Source: Prolixibacteraceae bacterium UBA1413 | Lineage (GTDB): Bacteria; Bacteroidota; Bacteroidia; Bacteroidales; Prolixibacteraceae | Assembly (NCBI GenBank): GCA_002304925.1 | Contig: DBPT01000005.1 | Location: 62,001-126,000 of the forward strand | Length of the DNA: 64,000 bases | Reading direction: 5' to 3' | In this document: positions 7,619 through 16,419 of the stretch, one piece after another | Position numbering within the stretch: the first letter of the stretch is position 1 | Layout: every line of letters begins with the position of its first letter | Made by a program: the position numbers and the translations under genes | Notes under the pieces: model-generated | Seen by the model: the letters and a program-made list of their open reading frames with translations, nothing else | What the model was told of the DNA's origin: nothing | Databases searched by the model: none

Positions 7619-9876
7619 GACAATCCCTCCCATCTGGTTTTGAAAATCCCCTTGAAGGAATCATCCATCTTCAGGGTGGTCACGTTTGCGAAATCCATTT
7701 CATCGGTACAACTGATTTCGAAGGGATAAACAGGAATTGAAGTCCCCTGCCGCACCCAGACCGGCATTTCCTCCAGGGGCGATTCGAAATCCTTCAGCCA
7801 CTGAGGGCCTTTGGAGGTGGTTCCGTCGAAGAAGTTCACCCACGATCCTTCGGGAAGATAAATGTCGCGCCGGTTTTCGCCCTTCATGACGGGTGCCACC
7901 AGGAAGTCACTCCCGAAATAGTATTGGTCATCGATATGCCAGCACATTTTGTCTCCGGGGTGGTGAAAAACCAGTGCCCGCAGGAAGGGGAACCCTGTAG
8001 TGATCGCTATATGACTCTGTTCCAGAATGTAAGGAATGAGGGTATAGCGAAGGCGCCACCATTTCCGCACTAGTTCAGCCACGGCGGGGAATTCCCACGG
8101 TTCGCGGGCTGAGGTTCCGTGGTAGCGGATATGGGAAGAGAAGACGCCGAACTGGGTCCAGCGCACATAAAGTTCATCAGGGATCACCTGGTTCATAAAA
8201 TCGGGAAGGCCGTGAAATCCGGGCACGTCATGGCTCCAAAAGGCGAATCCCGAGAGGCCCAGGTGTAGGCCCCCCTTCAGGGATCCCGCCATCCCATCGT
8301 GGGAGGAGGCAGCATCGCCGCCCCAGTGGAGCGGGAACCGTTGGCACGCTGCCCAGGCCGCCCGGGCCCAGATGATCCCTTCACCGGTGACTTCGCGGGT
8401 GACCTCAAAAGCCGCCTTCTGGTACAACAGCGGATAGAGATTGCTGAGCACTTCAGGCGCCATGCTATGATACCGGGCATTCATATGGATCTCCTCCCCA
8501 AAATCGGTTTTTATGCAGGCTACCCCCATCTCCAGCAAACGCTTCAGCAATCCCTGGTACCAGACAACGGCCTGTGGATTGGTAAAGTCAATGGTCCCCG
8601 CATAATCCAGGGCACTGAAGTCGGACCCTCCCCGCTTTTCCGATTCCCGGACCTGCCCGGTATACCGGTTGGCGACGGCCTCCTCCAGTTGCTCCGCTCC
8701 GGCGGAGATATAGGGAAGCTGCCAGAGGCTGACCCGGTACCCCCGCTCCCTTAGCCGTTTTACAAATCCCTCAGGATCGGGGAAACGCTCCGGGTTGAAC
8801 TTCCATTCACACAGCCAGTCAGTCCGGAACCACCCGGTATCGAGGTGAATCACATCGCAGGGGAATCCCTCGTCCCGCAGCCGAAGGCAGATCCCTTCTA
8901 CCTCTTCTGCCGAGAAATAGCTCATCCGGCTCATCCAGATGCCGAAACTCCACAGGGGGGGCATCGCGGGAAATCCGGTGATCATCCGGTACCCCCTGAG
9001 GATTTGTTCCGGGGAATCCCCGCCAAACAGGAACAAGTCCAGTAGCGGCTCTTCGGTATAGATCTGAACGGAACGGCTGGAATGATCCGCCAGGGAAAAT
9101 TTTGAAAACGCAGAAGTATGCAGAAAGCAACCATACATCCGGCTGGAGAGGTAAAAGGGAATATTTTTGTAGGTACGGCGGCTGTTGACCCCCTGGCCAT
9201 CCTGGTTTTTCAGCTGTACTGTACGCCCCGCCAGATCCATTTTGGCAAAACGTTCCCCGGTGCCGCAGAAAACCTCACCGGCTTCGGAATGAAAAGAAAG
9301 GGTCGCCTGCTGGAACCGTTGCCCCTCTTCCAGAAACGCCAGGGGAAAAGCATCCTGACGGGCAGGAAAAAACTGATCGTAGCTGCTGATCCCGACTTCC
9401 CGGATGCCATCGGGGTAAAAAGAGGCCACAAGCTGTTCTTCGGGGGGAGGGATCAGATCGCTCCAGTACCTGGTTTGCGGTTTCGAAAAGTCAAACACCG
9501 CCCTCCTGACACCCCGGGAGTCAAAAATGATCCATTGCCGGTTCTCCTTCCGGAAATCCAGGGGTATGACTTCCAATTCCGGCGAAATGTCGAGCATCTC
9601 CGATCCTGACATGGGGGCCCCATGCTCTCCTGTGCACATCCGGAGGACCCGGAAGCCATAACTCCGTATCCGCAAAGTTATCTTTTTCCGTTCGACGCTC
9701 CTGTCGGGAGCGATTTCCACCCCTGACTTCTGTTTCTGAAGGGGAAGGGTCACCACGATATCTCCCCCCTCCCTGTCGATGCCGGCGGGTGGGCCAGCAA
9801 TCCACAAGGAGCGTCCGCCGCTGTTTCCCGGATCAAAATCGAGGAAATCGAAAAGGGTATGGTTGGTTTGCTTCAT
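7615..9876 (-). CDS. GH31 alpha-xylosidase/alpha-glucosidase-like enzyme, cytoplasmic
   Basis: A 753-residue GH31 protein of normal length for YicI-type enzymes. The nucleophile region CIKTDFGEE (near residue 455) has the K-T-D-F-G-E signature typical of alpha-xylosidases, and the acid/base Asp is in FWSHDVPGF (near 547). Other GH31 landmarks are IWMSRMSYFS, VIHLDTGWF and a C-terminal beta domain with DQYYFGSDFLVAP. No signal peptide is visible, so it should act in the cytoplasm on imported alpha-xylosides, as in xyloglucan breakdown. It lies 3 bp behind the preceding GH2 gene and overlaps the UROD-like gene by 4 bp. Alpha-glucosidase activity cannot be excluded. Confidence 0.9.
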   Translation of the reverse strand: MKQTNHTLFDFLDFDPGNSGGRSLWIAGPPAGIDREGGDIVVTLPLQKQKSGVEIAPDRSVERKKITLRIRSYGFRVLRMCTGEHGAPMSGSEMLDISPELEVIPLDFRKENRQWIIFDSRGVRRAVFDFSKPQTRYWSDLIPPPEEQLVASFYPDGIREVGISSYDQFFPARQDAFPLAFLEEGQRFQQATLSFHSEAGEVFCGTGERFAKMDLAGRTVQLKNQDGQGVNSRRTYKNIPFYLSSRMYGCFLHTSAFSKFSLADHSSRSVQIYTEEPLLDLFLFGGDSPEQILRGYRMITGFPAMPPLWSFGIWMSRMSYFSAEEVEGICLRLRDEGFPCDVIHLDTGWFRTDWLCEWKFNPERFPDPEGFVKRLRERGYRVSLWQLPYISAGAEQLEEAVANRYTGQVRESEKRGGSDFSALDYAGTIDFTNPQAVVWYQGLLKRLLEMGVACIKTDFGEEIHMNARYHSMAPEVLSNLYPLLYQKAAFEVTREVTGEGIIWARAAWAACQRFPLHWGGDAASSHDGMAGSLKGGLHLGLSGFAFWSHDVPGFHGLPDFMNQVIPDELYVRWTQFGVFSSHIRYHGTSAREPWEFPAVAELVRKWWRLRYTLIPYILEQSHIAITTGFPFLRALVFHHPGDKMCWHIDDQYYFGSDFLVAPVMKGENRRDIYLPEGSWVNFFDGTTSKGPQWLKDFESPLEEMPVWVRQGTSIPVYPFEISCTDEMDFANVTTLKMDDSFKGIFKTRWEGLS

Positions 9877-9879
9877 GTC

Positions 9880-12300
9880 TTACTTTTTTACGTCGAGTTC
9901 CAGGGATGCCGGTGACAATCCTTCGGCATGGGCCGTAACATGGATGGAACCGGCTTCCTGACCTGTTCTGACGACCAGCAAGCAAAGGCCGTTAAAGGCT
10001 TTGATCCCGTTTCCCCTGAAGGATTCCAGACCTGCGGGATATCCGTTATCCACGGCAGCAACGGAACCAGCACCCTTAACTTCAAAATTCACCCTGTTGG
10101 CGGCATCAGGCACCGTGATTCCTCTTGCGTCGGTGATTTTTACCTTGACAAAAGCCAGGTCCCGTCCTCCCGCAAGGAGGTGCTGCCTGTCGGCTTCCAT
10201 TTCAATCCGCACCGCTTTCCCCGCGCTGTGGACCTCCTTCTCCAGCACCGTGATCCCGTTTTTCAGTGATACCGCCCTTAAGGTACCGGGTTCATAGGTC
10301 ACCCGCCACATCACACCGGCTTGTCCGCTTTCTTTGGCCCGGGTTCCCTGAGATACCCCGTTGAGGAAAAGCTCCACGGAATCGGCCTGGTTGTAGTAAG
10401 CCCACACATCGACGGTTTCGCCCTCCTGCCAGTTCCAGGGGGGGAAGAGGTGCAGCACCGGTATGTCGCTCCAGAGACTTTGGTAAAAGTAGTAGCTGTC
10501 TTTCGGGAAACCGCACAGGTCGACCACACCGAAATAGGAACTCCTTGCCGGCCAGGGGAAGGGATAGGGCTCCCCCAGATAATCAAATCCCGACCAGACA
10601 AACATGCCTGCAATAAAATCGTAATTGGCCACCGTATTCCATGTCTCCCGGTGCGTTGCCCCCCAGTAGGCATGCACGTTGTCGTAGGCTGAACCGGTAA
10701 AATCGGACGGCACCCCTTCGAGGGGAGCTCCATGGGCGGCCGGCCATACCCTGATGCTGTCGGAAGGCATCAGATAACTTCCCCGGGTGGCTATGGCCGA
10801 AACATTCTCGGAGGCTACCATCGGCTTCCCAGGATAATTACCCGGAAAATCAGGATATTGCGTATGCTTGTAATTGAAGCTGATCAGGTCGAGGGCTCCC
10901 GATTGGAAGATGAAATTTTTTGCCGGATCCTGTTCCGTCAGGGCACAGGTAACCGGTCGGGTGGTGTCGAGGCTTTTCACCAATCCGGCAAGTTCACGGG
11001 CGATGACCAGCCCTGTGGAATCGAACTGTTCCCTGATTTCATTCCCGATGGACCAGGCGATAACGCTGGGATGGTTGCGGTCGCGCCTGACCCAGTCGAG
11101 GAGGTCCCTTTCATGCCACTCCTCCCAGTGCATGGCGTAATCGTATTTATTTTTCTTTTTGGCCCACATGTCGAAAATCTCATTCACGACCAGGAATCCC
11201 ATCCTGTCGCACAGCTCCAGGAATTCGGATGCCGGCGGGTTGTGGGCGGTACGGATGGCGTTACACCCCATCCCTTTGAGGATCTCCAGCTGCCGTTCCG
11301 CTGCCCGCCGGTGAAAGGCACTCCCCAGCGCTCCCAGGTCATGGTGCAGGTTAACCCCTTTGATCTTCAAAGGATTTCCGTTCAGGGAAAACCCCCGGGT
11401 GGCATGGAATTCATAATACCGGATGCCGAAAGGGGTATCCACGTCATCGGTCAGCTCCCCGTCGGCATAAAGGAGTGTCTTGGCCCGGTAAAGCTGCGGG
11501 GTTTCCACCGACCACAACTGCGGGTCCCTGATGTCAAAAGTTTGCCGTACAATCCCCGATGTCTCCTTCATAGCCATTGTGGAGGTGACGGCAGCCACCA
11601 CCCGGCCGTCAGGAGCGGTGATTTCCGTATTAATCCGGAGGGATTCCGGCCGCTCCTCCCGGTTCAGGAGGGTCACTTCCAGGACAACCCCGGCATGATC
11701 AGGTTTTACGTCAGGAGTTGTGACATAGGTTCCCCAAGGCGCTATGTGAATTTTTCCGGTGGTGATCAGCCACACATCGCGGTAAATTCCCGACCCGGTA
11801 TACCAGCGTGAGCCTGGCTGAAGGGAATTATCCACCTTAACGGCCAGGGTGTTGGATTCCTCCCCGAACCTGACATGCTCTGAAATATCAAATACGAAGG
11901 AGCTGTACCCGTAGGGTCGTTTTCCCAGGTAGTGGCCGTTGATCCATACCTCCCCGTTCCGGTAAATCCCACCGAATTCAAGATAGACCTGCTTCCGCCG
12001 GTCCGGGTCCCCGAGGCGGAAGGTCTTCCGGTACCAGCCAACACCGGCAGGAAGGGCGCCTCCTGCGGTTCCGGCAGGATGGTCAGGGCTGAACTTCCCT
12101 TCAATGCTCCAGTCATGAGGCAGCGTTAAGACCCTCCACGCCCCATCATCATAGCCGGGTTCCTCAGCCCCGGCATGATCACCTGAGGCGAATTTCCATT
12201 CCGCGGTGAACAGTTGGGTTTCCCGTACCCTCTCCCTTTCCCTGGAGCAGGATAACAGAATCACCAAAATCAACCACAAAAATAAAAGGGCTTGTTTCAT
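9880..12300 (-). CDS. GH2 beta-galactosidase-type lipoprotein
   Basis: An 806-residue protein beginning with a lipoprotein signal (LFLWLILVILLSC), so it is probably anchored in a membrane facing the periplasm or surface. GH2 domains follow: the jelly-roll with WYRKTFRL, Ig-like domain, TIM barrel with the acid/base in AWSIGNE (near residue 418) and the nucleophile in VASENVSAIATRG (near 497), then C-terminal Ig-like domains of the BIG/DUF4982 kind. It is shorter than the LacZ-type neighbour and resembles the Bacteroides GH2 exo-galactosidases. Only 2-3 bp separate it from its neighbours on each side, which indicates one operon. Confidence 0.92.
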   Translation of the reverse strand: MKQALLFLWLILVILLSCSRERERVRETQLFTAEWKFASGDHAGAEEPGYDDGAWRVLTLPHDWSIEGKFSPDHPAGTAGGALPAGVGWYRKTFRLGDPDRRKQVYLEFGGIYRNGEVWINGHYLGKRPYGYSSFVFDISEHVRFGEESNTLAVKVDNSLQPGSRWYTGSGIYRDVWLITTGKIHIAPWGTYVTTPDVKPDHAGVVLEVTLLNREERPESLRINTEITAPDGRVVAAVTSTMAMKETSGIVRQTFDIRDPQLWSVETPQLYRAKTLLYADGELTDDVDTPFGIRYYEFHATRGFSLNGNPLKIKGVNLHHDLGALGSAFHRRAAERQLEILKGMGCNAIRTAHNPPASEFLELCDRMGFLVVNEIFDMWAKKKNKYDYAMHWEEWHERDLLDWVRRDRNHPSVIAWSIGNEIREQFDSTGLVIARELAGLVKSLDTTRPVTCALTEQDPAKNFIFQSGALDLISFNYKHTQYPDFPGNYPGKPMVASENVSAIATRGSYLMPSDSIRVWPAAHGAPLEGVPSDFTGSAYDNVHAYWGATHRETWNTVANYDFIAGMFVWSGFDYLGEPYPFPWPARSSYFGVVDLCGFPKDSYYFYQSLWSDIPVLHLFPPWNWQEGETVDVWAYYNQADSVELFLNGVSQGTRAKESGQAGVMWRVTYEPGTLRAVSLKNGITVLEKEVHSAGKAVRIEMEADRQHLLAGGRDLAFVKVKITDARGITVPDAANRVNFEVKGAGSVAAVDNGYPAGLESFRGNGIKAFNGLCLLVVRTGQEAGSIHVTAHAEGLSPASLELDVKK

Positions 12301-12302
12301 AC

Positions 12303-13439
12303 TTATCGGTTTTCAGAGGTGGACAACGGAAAGCGGAGGGTGCTTTTCCCAATGCCTGCGGAGGTTGCCAGGGCGATGCCGCGTTCTCCTCCCCGGTTGA
12401 CGGCACAATAGAAGTGGTAGACGATGCCCCTGTATTTGACAACGCACGATTTGTGGGCAAACCAGTCGTCATAGGGTTCCGAAGGGGCGATGAGGTCTTC
12501 ACCGCTCCATTCGGTCCAGTGGACCAGATCCCGGGAACAGGCAAACCGGTTAAAAGCGTCATGGTCTTTGCGATCGGGCCAGAAAGCGCCGAAATAAAAC
12601 ATCACCCACAGGTCGCCCATTTTCTGAACCACCGCATCGCCCGAAATGCCCATGTGGTGGTTGATGACGGGATCCCTTCCGTAGCGGGTCCAGTGGATCA
12701 TATCACGCGAAACCGCCATGCCTATCCGTTCCGCCCCCCGCTCCGGCAGGAGGCTGTCGCCGCGGGCATTGTAAAAAAGGACAAAGGGATACCCCGTCGC
12801 TTCCGACTTATCATGCAGGACCCAGGTTTTGTAAATGGTGCTGTTTTCCCACCAGCGGACATCAGCATCGTCAGCTTTTAAAATGGGCTTCCCGAGTCGC
12901 TCCCAGCGATGGGCCGACGCCGGAGAGAAGCGGGTAAAAGCCATGGAAAAGGAAAGGAGTCCCTTTTCATAACCCCGACTGTTCCCCCCGAAGTACGGCA
13001 TCCAGTATTTGCCGTTGAATGTCCGCAATTTATAAGACCCTCCCCAGATAGGATCCTGCAGCCCCGGGAATCCCGCCTTCTGGTTGCCATCCCAGTCGGT
13101 GCTGTCACTGAAAGCCATGATCCTCCCCAACTGCTCCCAATGGAGTAAATCACCGCTTTTCGCCAGCCAGGTTTCATAACCACGGCCGTCGAAAACCAAA
13201 AAAGTCATCCACCAGGTTCCTTTATGGCGAAACACCGTCGGACAGTCGACTTTCAGGGAAGGATCGCCGGGAACCAGCACCAGACCATATTTAAAGGGAG
13301 TTTTGACCTCTTCAAATACCTCCCTCATTTTTTCCTCCGGAACGGAAACCGGAACCCTGCTTACCCGCGGAGAACAGGAAGAAACCAAAACAACCCCCAG
13401 GCTGATCCATAACAAGCTATACCGAAATCCCCTCATCAT
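12303..13439 (-). CDS. Five-bladed beta-propeller glycosidase-like lipoprotein (GH43/GH32/GH117-like)
   Basis: A 378-residue protein with a lipobox (VVLVSSCSP) and repeated propeller blade signatures: DCPTVFRHKGTWWMTFLVFDG, WLAKSGDLLHWEQLG, MAVSRDMIHWTRYG and CSRDLVHWTEWS. The repeated S-x-D-x-x-x-W strands are typical of GH43-clan and related propellers. Acidic candidates for catalysis are the Asp in VDCPT, the Asp in ISGDAVV and the Glu in APSEPYDDW. The family number cannot be fixed by eye. It is co-transcribed with the GH2 downstream (2-bp gap). The two Met codons at 13439 and 13436 are equally good starts. Confidence 0.72.
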   Translation of the reverse strand: MMRGFRYSLLWISLGVVLVSSCSPRVSRVPVSVPEEKMREVFEEVKTPFKYGLVLVPGDPSLKVDCPTVFRHKGTWWMTFLVFDGRGYETWLAKSGDLLHWEQLGRIMAFSDSTDWDGNQKAGFPGLQDPIWGGSYKLRTFNGKYWMPYFGGNSRGYEKGLLSFSMAFTRFSPASAHRWERLGKPILKADDADVRWWENSTIYKTWVLHDKSEATGYPFVLFYNARGDSLLPERGAERIGMAVSRDMIHWTRYGRDPVINHHMGISGDAVVQKMGDLWVMFYFGAFWPDRKDHDAFNRFACSRDLVHWTEWSGEDLIAPSEPYDDWFAHKSCVVKYRGIVYHFYCAVNRGGERGIALATSAGIGKSTLRFPLSTSENR

Positions 13440-13448
13440 TCCTGATAT

Positions 13449-16247
13449 TTAATAAAAGAGCCAGTCCACCGGAATTCCATCGGTTTTATCGGTCAGACCG
13501 GCATCATGAATTTCTATCTCTTCGCTTCCGTCAATAAATCCCAGCACCAGCACACGCCCTTTTCCCAACACAAGCCTGTTTTCACCCGCTTCGAAATGGT
13601 AACTGTAAATATTGACCGGATAGAGACTGTTCAACTTCAGGGCGTTGGCAATTTTGATATCGGCCTGACCGCGGTCGTTTGCCGATGCATCGGTTTCCAG
13701 GGTGGGCGGCTGAAGCACGGAATAACTATTCGTATTGAAATACCCCACCAAAACCTTGACCGCTTTCTCATTCCTGAAATGAATCATGGTTCCCGATTCC
13801 TGCTGGGCCTTGTCCGAAAGGAGGATCCCTGAAAGCCGCTGCAGTTCCGGAGCCGCCTCCTCAATGACCGCGGGATGGTCACGGTAGACCTTTTCTCCCT
13901 TTTTCAGCGGGAAAAGAGATACTCCCTGGTTCAGGAGGGTGACCTGTGCCGGTTCCAGGATTCTGGCAGCGGACGCTGTGTCACCGCCAGCGCTCTTCAG
14001 CATGGCGATGTTGTGTCTGAAATTCTCCAACTCCCTTTGGTACTGGGGCAGCAATTCCCCCCACGTTTTGTTAATGCCGCCAGTCCCCGGTGCGGGAATG
14101 CGGCGTTGTTGGGTTTGCATGCTGTTGGCATACAGGTAGGTTTCGCTCGTCAGGTCAACAAGTTCCTGATAATAGGCCACGCTTTTTTCCAGAAAGGGAA
14201 CCGCTGTTTCCAGGTCGGAGAAGTCGCCTGAATATTTATAACGGAGAACCCGTTCGGCGGCCCTGACCCTTTCCGCGAAATACCCGGAGAAAGCCCGGTA
14301 GCAGTACATGTCGTTTTTCAGCCGTTCAAACTCCGCGGTATTGGATTTTACATGAGGTGCCGCCCTTTCGATGGCTTCCGCGGCCTTCTCTCCGTGTTCC
14401 ACGGTCTCAGCAATGATTTGCAGGGGGAGTTCCCCGGCATGGGATTCCCCAAACCACTCCTTGCGGGCGTAATCCGCCAGGATTTCTCCCGGAGGGCCGC
14501 TTGAGGCGTAGAAATTGCTGTATACATTCCACTTGTATGGATTAACCAGCTGACTCATGAACATGCCCAGCAGCAACGTCTGCCGGTTTCCGTCTGAAAT
14601 TCCAAACCTCCGCAGGAGTTTGGGTGCGATTTCCCCGCTTTGCTCATAGGCTTCCAGGATCTCCTTTCCCCGGGCACCGCAACCGTAAAAATCCCCGAGC
14701 CAGGTTGCCCAGTAGGCTACTTCCTCGTCCCGATCCCGCCGGCAGTTCCAGGCGTAACGGCCCCAGGCGCTGTACCAGATCCGGTCGCGGCAGGCTTGCA
14801 TCATGCGGGGGGTGGTGTTGTCGGCCGTATAAGGCCAGTCCCAGTATGAGGCCTGCGGGTAGAGGTGCAGTCCGTTGGCCCCCTGGATATCATGCATCGC
14901 CTGAACACTCTTCTGAATGAAAACGGGCGATCCGTAACGGAAAGGCTCCAGATTGGCCAGAATATGCACGTTGGAAATGTGGACCGGAGCCAGCCTGCTC
15001 AACTCCTGATGAATGGTCGCCCATGAATCCCGGGGTTCATACGTGGTCAGCGATTCACCGTTGTATTTGTGGACGGTATACAGATTCCGGTAAAGCGGCA
15101 GTGCCGCTTCCATCACCCGGCGGGCATCGGTATCATGTCCCCTGAGCACCAGGGGAGGCTCCTCCATCACGCCCAGCGTTGCCAATCCATCCTTCACCCC
15201 CGGGATGATAGTCTGCGTAAACCATTCCACATCATCCTCAATGGTGTTGATGGCTTCCCCCAGACAAACCATCAGCCCGACATGGGGGTATTTCCCAATA
15301 AAAGCAGCCACCGATTGACGGGTGTAGTCGGAAATGACAGGCATGATCGGCCGGTTGCGGTCCTGGGTCGCTAATCCGTAATGATCCGCAAAGGGCTTGG
15401 ATACGATGATATTGTAAAACATCTGGATCACCCAGATGCCCCGCCTTCCTGCTTCCCGGGTCAGAAAACCATAAATCTCCTCATTCAGCCCGAAGGTTTC
15501 CTCATCCACCTCCACGGCAAAAGGATAATCCTCCAGCCGCACCAGGGATGCAAAAGGATGGCCGTTCCACAGGAAGAGAGCGTTGAAACGGTTCTCCGCC
15601 ATCATGTCGAGGTAGGCAATCCATTGCTCCTTATCGTAAAACCAGGGGAAGTTCTCACGCGTCAGCGGATATTCATAAACCGCCCGGCCAGGAAGGTATT
15701 CCGTTTTCTGAAGCCCGATGCAGGTCCCCCGCAATACCATTTCAGGATGATCCGAAAAATCAAGGCTTCCGGGAATCCCTCCCGAACGGCTTATCTGTTC
15801 AGCCAGTTCCAGACAACCATACAAAAGACCGTTTTCATCGCTGCCAGCAATGGAAACTCTCCTGCCTTCCGATCTGATCCGGAATCCCTCCTTCACCGCA
15901 TCACCCATGGTAAACCCCGGATTGTCAGCGAAATAACTATCGCTCTCCAAACCGGCAACAATGACCAGCGCCTTGCCTTGATCTTCAGGTTCCCGGGAAA
16001 TGACCACACGATAACCCGCCTCCCCAAGTGCCTCCTGCAGCCGTGCGATACCATACTGCGCCGCATCTCCCTCATGACAAACCACCAGGGAGACATCGCC
16101 CGGAGAGCAGGAAAAGAGTGCCCGGGTGAGCACGAAAAAAATCCCCAGAAAAAAATGGTACCGGGAAAAAGCCAGGTAAGTGCTCATTCCATAAGATTTC
16201 ATTCCATAAGATTTCATTCCACAAGGTTTCATTCCACAAGGTTTCAT
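13449..16247 (-). CDS. Large glycosidase-like lipoprotein with GH20b/GH67-type N-domain, family unassigned
   Basis: About 912-932 residues depending on which of five in-frame ATGs is used. A lipobox (TRALFSCSPG) marks it as a lipoprotein. The N-domain (LVVCHEGDAAQYGIARLQEAL, ISGSDENGLLYGCLELAEQI-like pattern) is the small alpha/beta domain that precedes the barrel in GH20, GH67 and GH84 enzymes. A barrel follows, with acidic candidates in FLWNGHPFAS, MVCLGEAINTIEDD and RGHDTDARR. The C-terminus has helical and beta modules. It resembles proteins named alpha-d-galacturonidase in some Bacteroidota annotations, but I cannot confirm this. It is the first gene of the leftward operon. Confidence 0.7.
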   Translation of the reverse strand: MKPCGMKPCGMKSYGMKSYGMSTYLAFSRYHFFLGIFFVLTRALFSCSPGDVSLVVCHEGDAAQYGIARLQEALGEAGYRVVISREPEDQGKALVIVAGLESDSYFADNPGFTMGDAVKEGFRIRSEGRRVSIAGSDENGLLYGCLELAEQISRSGGIPGSLDFSDHPEMVLRGTCIGLQKTEYLPGRAVYEYPLTRENFPWFYDKEQWIAYLDMMAENRFNALFLWNGHPFASLVRLEDYPFAVEVDEETFGLNEEIYGFLTREAGRRGIWVIQMFYNIIVSKPFADHYGLATQDRNRPIMPVISDYTRQSVAAFIGKYPHVGLMVCLGEAINTIEDDVEWFTQTIIPGVKDGLATLGVMEEPPLVLRGHDTDARRVMEAALPLYRNLYTVHKYNGESLTTYEPRDSWATIHQELSRLAPVHISNVHILANLEPFRYGSPVFIQKSVQAMHDIQGANGLHLYPQASYWDWPYTADNTTPRMMQACRDRIWYSAWGRYAWNCRRDRDEEVAYWATWLGDFYGCGARGKEILEAYEQSGEIAPKLLRRFGISDGNRQTLLLGMFMSQLVNPYKWNVYSNFYASSGPPGEILADYARKEWFGESHAGELPLQIIAETVEHGEKAAEAIERAAPHVKSNTAEFERLKNDMYCYRAFSGYFAERVRAAERVLRYKYSGDFSDLETAVPFLEKSVAYYQELVDLTSETYLYANSMQTQQRRIPAPGTGGINKTWGELLPQYQRELENFRHNIAMLKSAGGDTASAARILEPAQVTLLNQGVSLFPLKKGEKVYRDHPAVIEEAAPELQRLSGILLSDKAQQESGTMIHFRNEKAVKVLVGYFNTNSYSVLQPPTLETDASANDRGQADIKIANALKLNSLYPVNIYSYHFEAGENRLVLGKGRVLVLGFIDGSEEIEIHDAGLTDKTDGIPVDWLFY

Positions 16248-16259
16248 TCCACAAATTTA
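16185..16259 (-). repeat. 15-bp tandem repeat carrying five in-frame start codons
   Basis: Five adjacent 15-bp units (plus strand CATTCCATAAGATTT twice, CATTCCACAAGGTTT twice, then a diverged CATTCCACAAATTTA). On the coding strand each unit supplies one ATG, at 16247, 16232, 16217, 16202 and 16187, preceded by GTGGA or ATGGA. All five are in frame and would add MKPCG or MKSYG pentapeptides ahead of the lipoprotein signal. The last unit also contains TAAATTTG (16259-16252), a -7-like match on the minus strand. Confidence 0.9.
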
Positions 16260-16290
16260 AAATAAATGTGAACGTTTACATAACAACAAA
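16252..16290 (-). promoter_or_regulatory. Possible promoter of the leftward glycosidase operon
   Basis: On the minus strand TAAATTTG (16259-16252) matches the Bacteroidota -7 box TAnnTTTG. A TTG at 16286-16284 could be the -33 box, but the 24-nt spacer is longer than usual. The operator at 16267-16280 lies between them, as expected for repression. Transcription would begin near the first ATG (16247), so the mRNA might have almost no leader and translation may begin at a later ATG of the repeat. Confidence 0.4.
16267..16280. promoter_or_regulatory. LacI-family-type operator (leftward operon)
   Basis: TGTGAACGTTTACA is a near-perfect 14-bp palindrome (one mismatch from TGTAAACGTTTACA). It is the best of the three AACGTTT-type sites and sits inside the putative leftward promoter. 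Confidence 0.55.
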
Positions 16291-16334
16291 CCTTTTATTA
16301 TTAACAAATTTAGCACTTAGAAATGACAAAATTT

Positions 16335-16348
16335 TGCAAACGTTTTAT
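16335..16348. promoter_or_regulatory. LacI-family-type operator (rightward operon)
   Basis: TGCAAACGTTTTAT shares the AAACGTTT core with the sites at 4741 and 16267. It touches the -33 element of the rightward promoter (16348-16350), where a bound repressor would block RNA polymerase. The centre-to-centre distance to the 16267 site is 68 bp, compatible with cooperative or looped binding across the divergent promoter. Confidence 0.5.
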
Positions 16349-16378
16349 TGCAGAAATCAATTTATTCCAGTAGTTTTG
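16348..16378 (+). promoter_or_regulatory. Promoter of the NCS1-GH78-GH127 operon
   Basis: TTG at 16348-16350, a 20-nt spacer, then TAGTTTTG at 16371-16378 fit the Bacteroidota promoter (-33 TTG, -7 TAnnTTTG). Transcription would start near 16384. This rules out the TTG at 16348 as a start codon and supports ATG 16420 for the permease gene. Confidence 0.6.
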
Positions 16379-16419
16379 CCCATGAAGGGTTACCCTGTCA
16401 CCTCATCCTGATTGAGACC

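Noticed and set aside
16185..16259. CRISPR or insertion-sequence end
   Set aside because: 15-bp units without spacers, no transposase, and units are in frame with the downstream lipoprotein.
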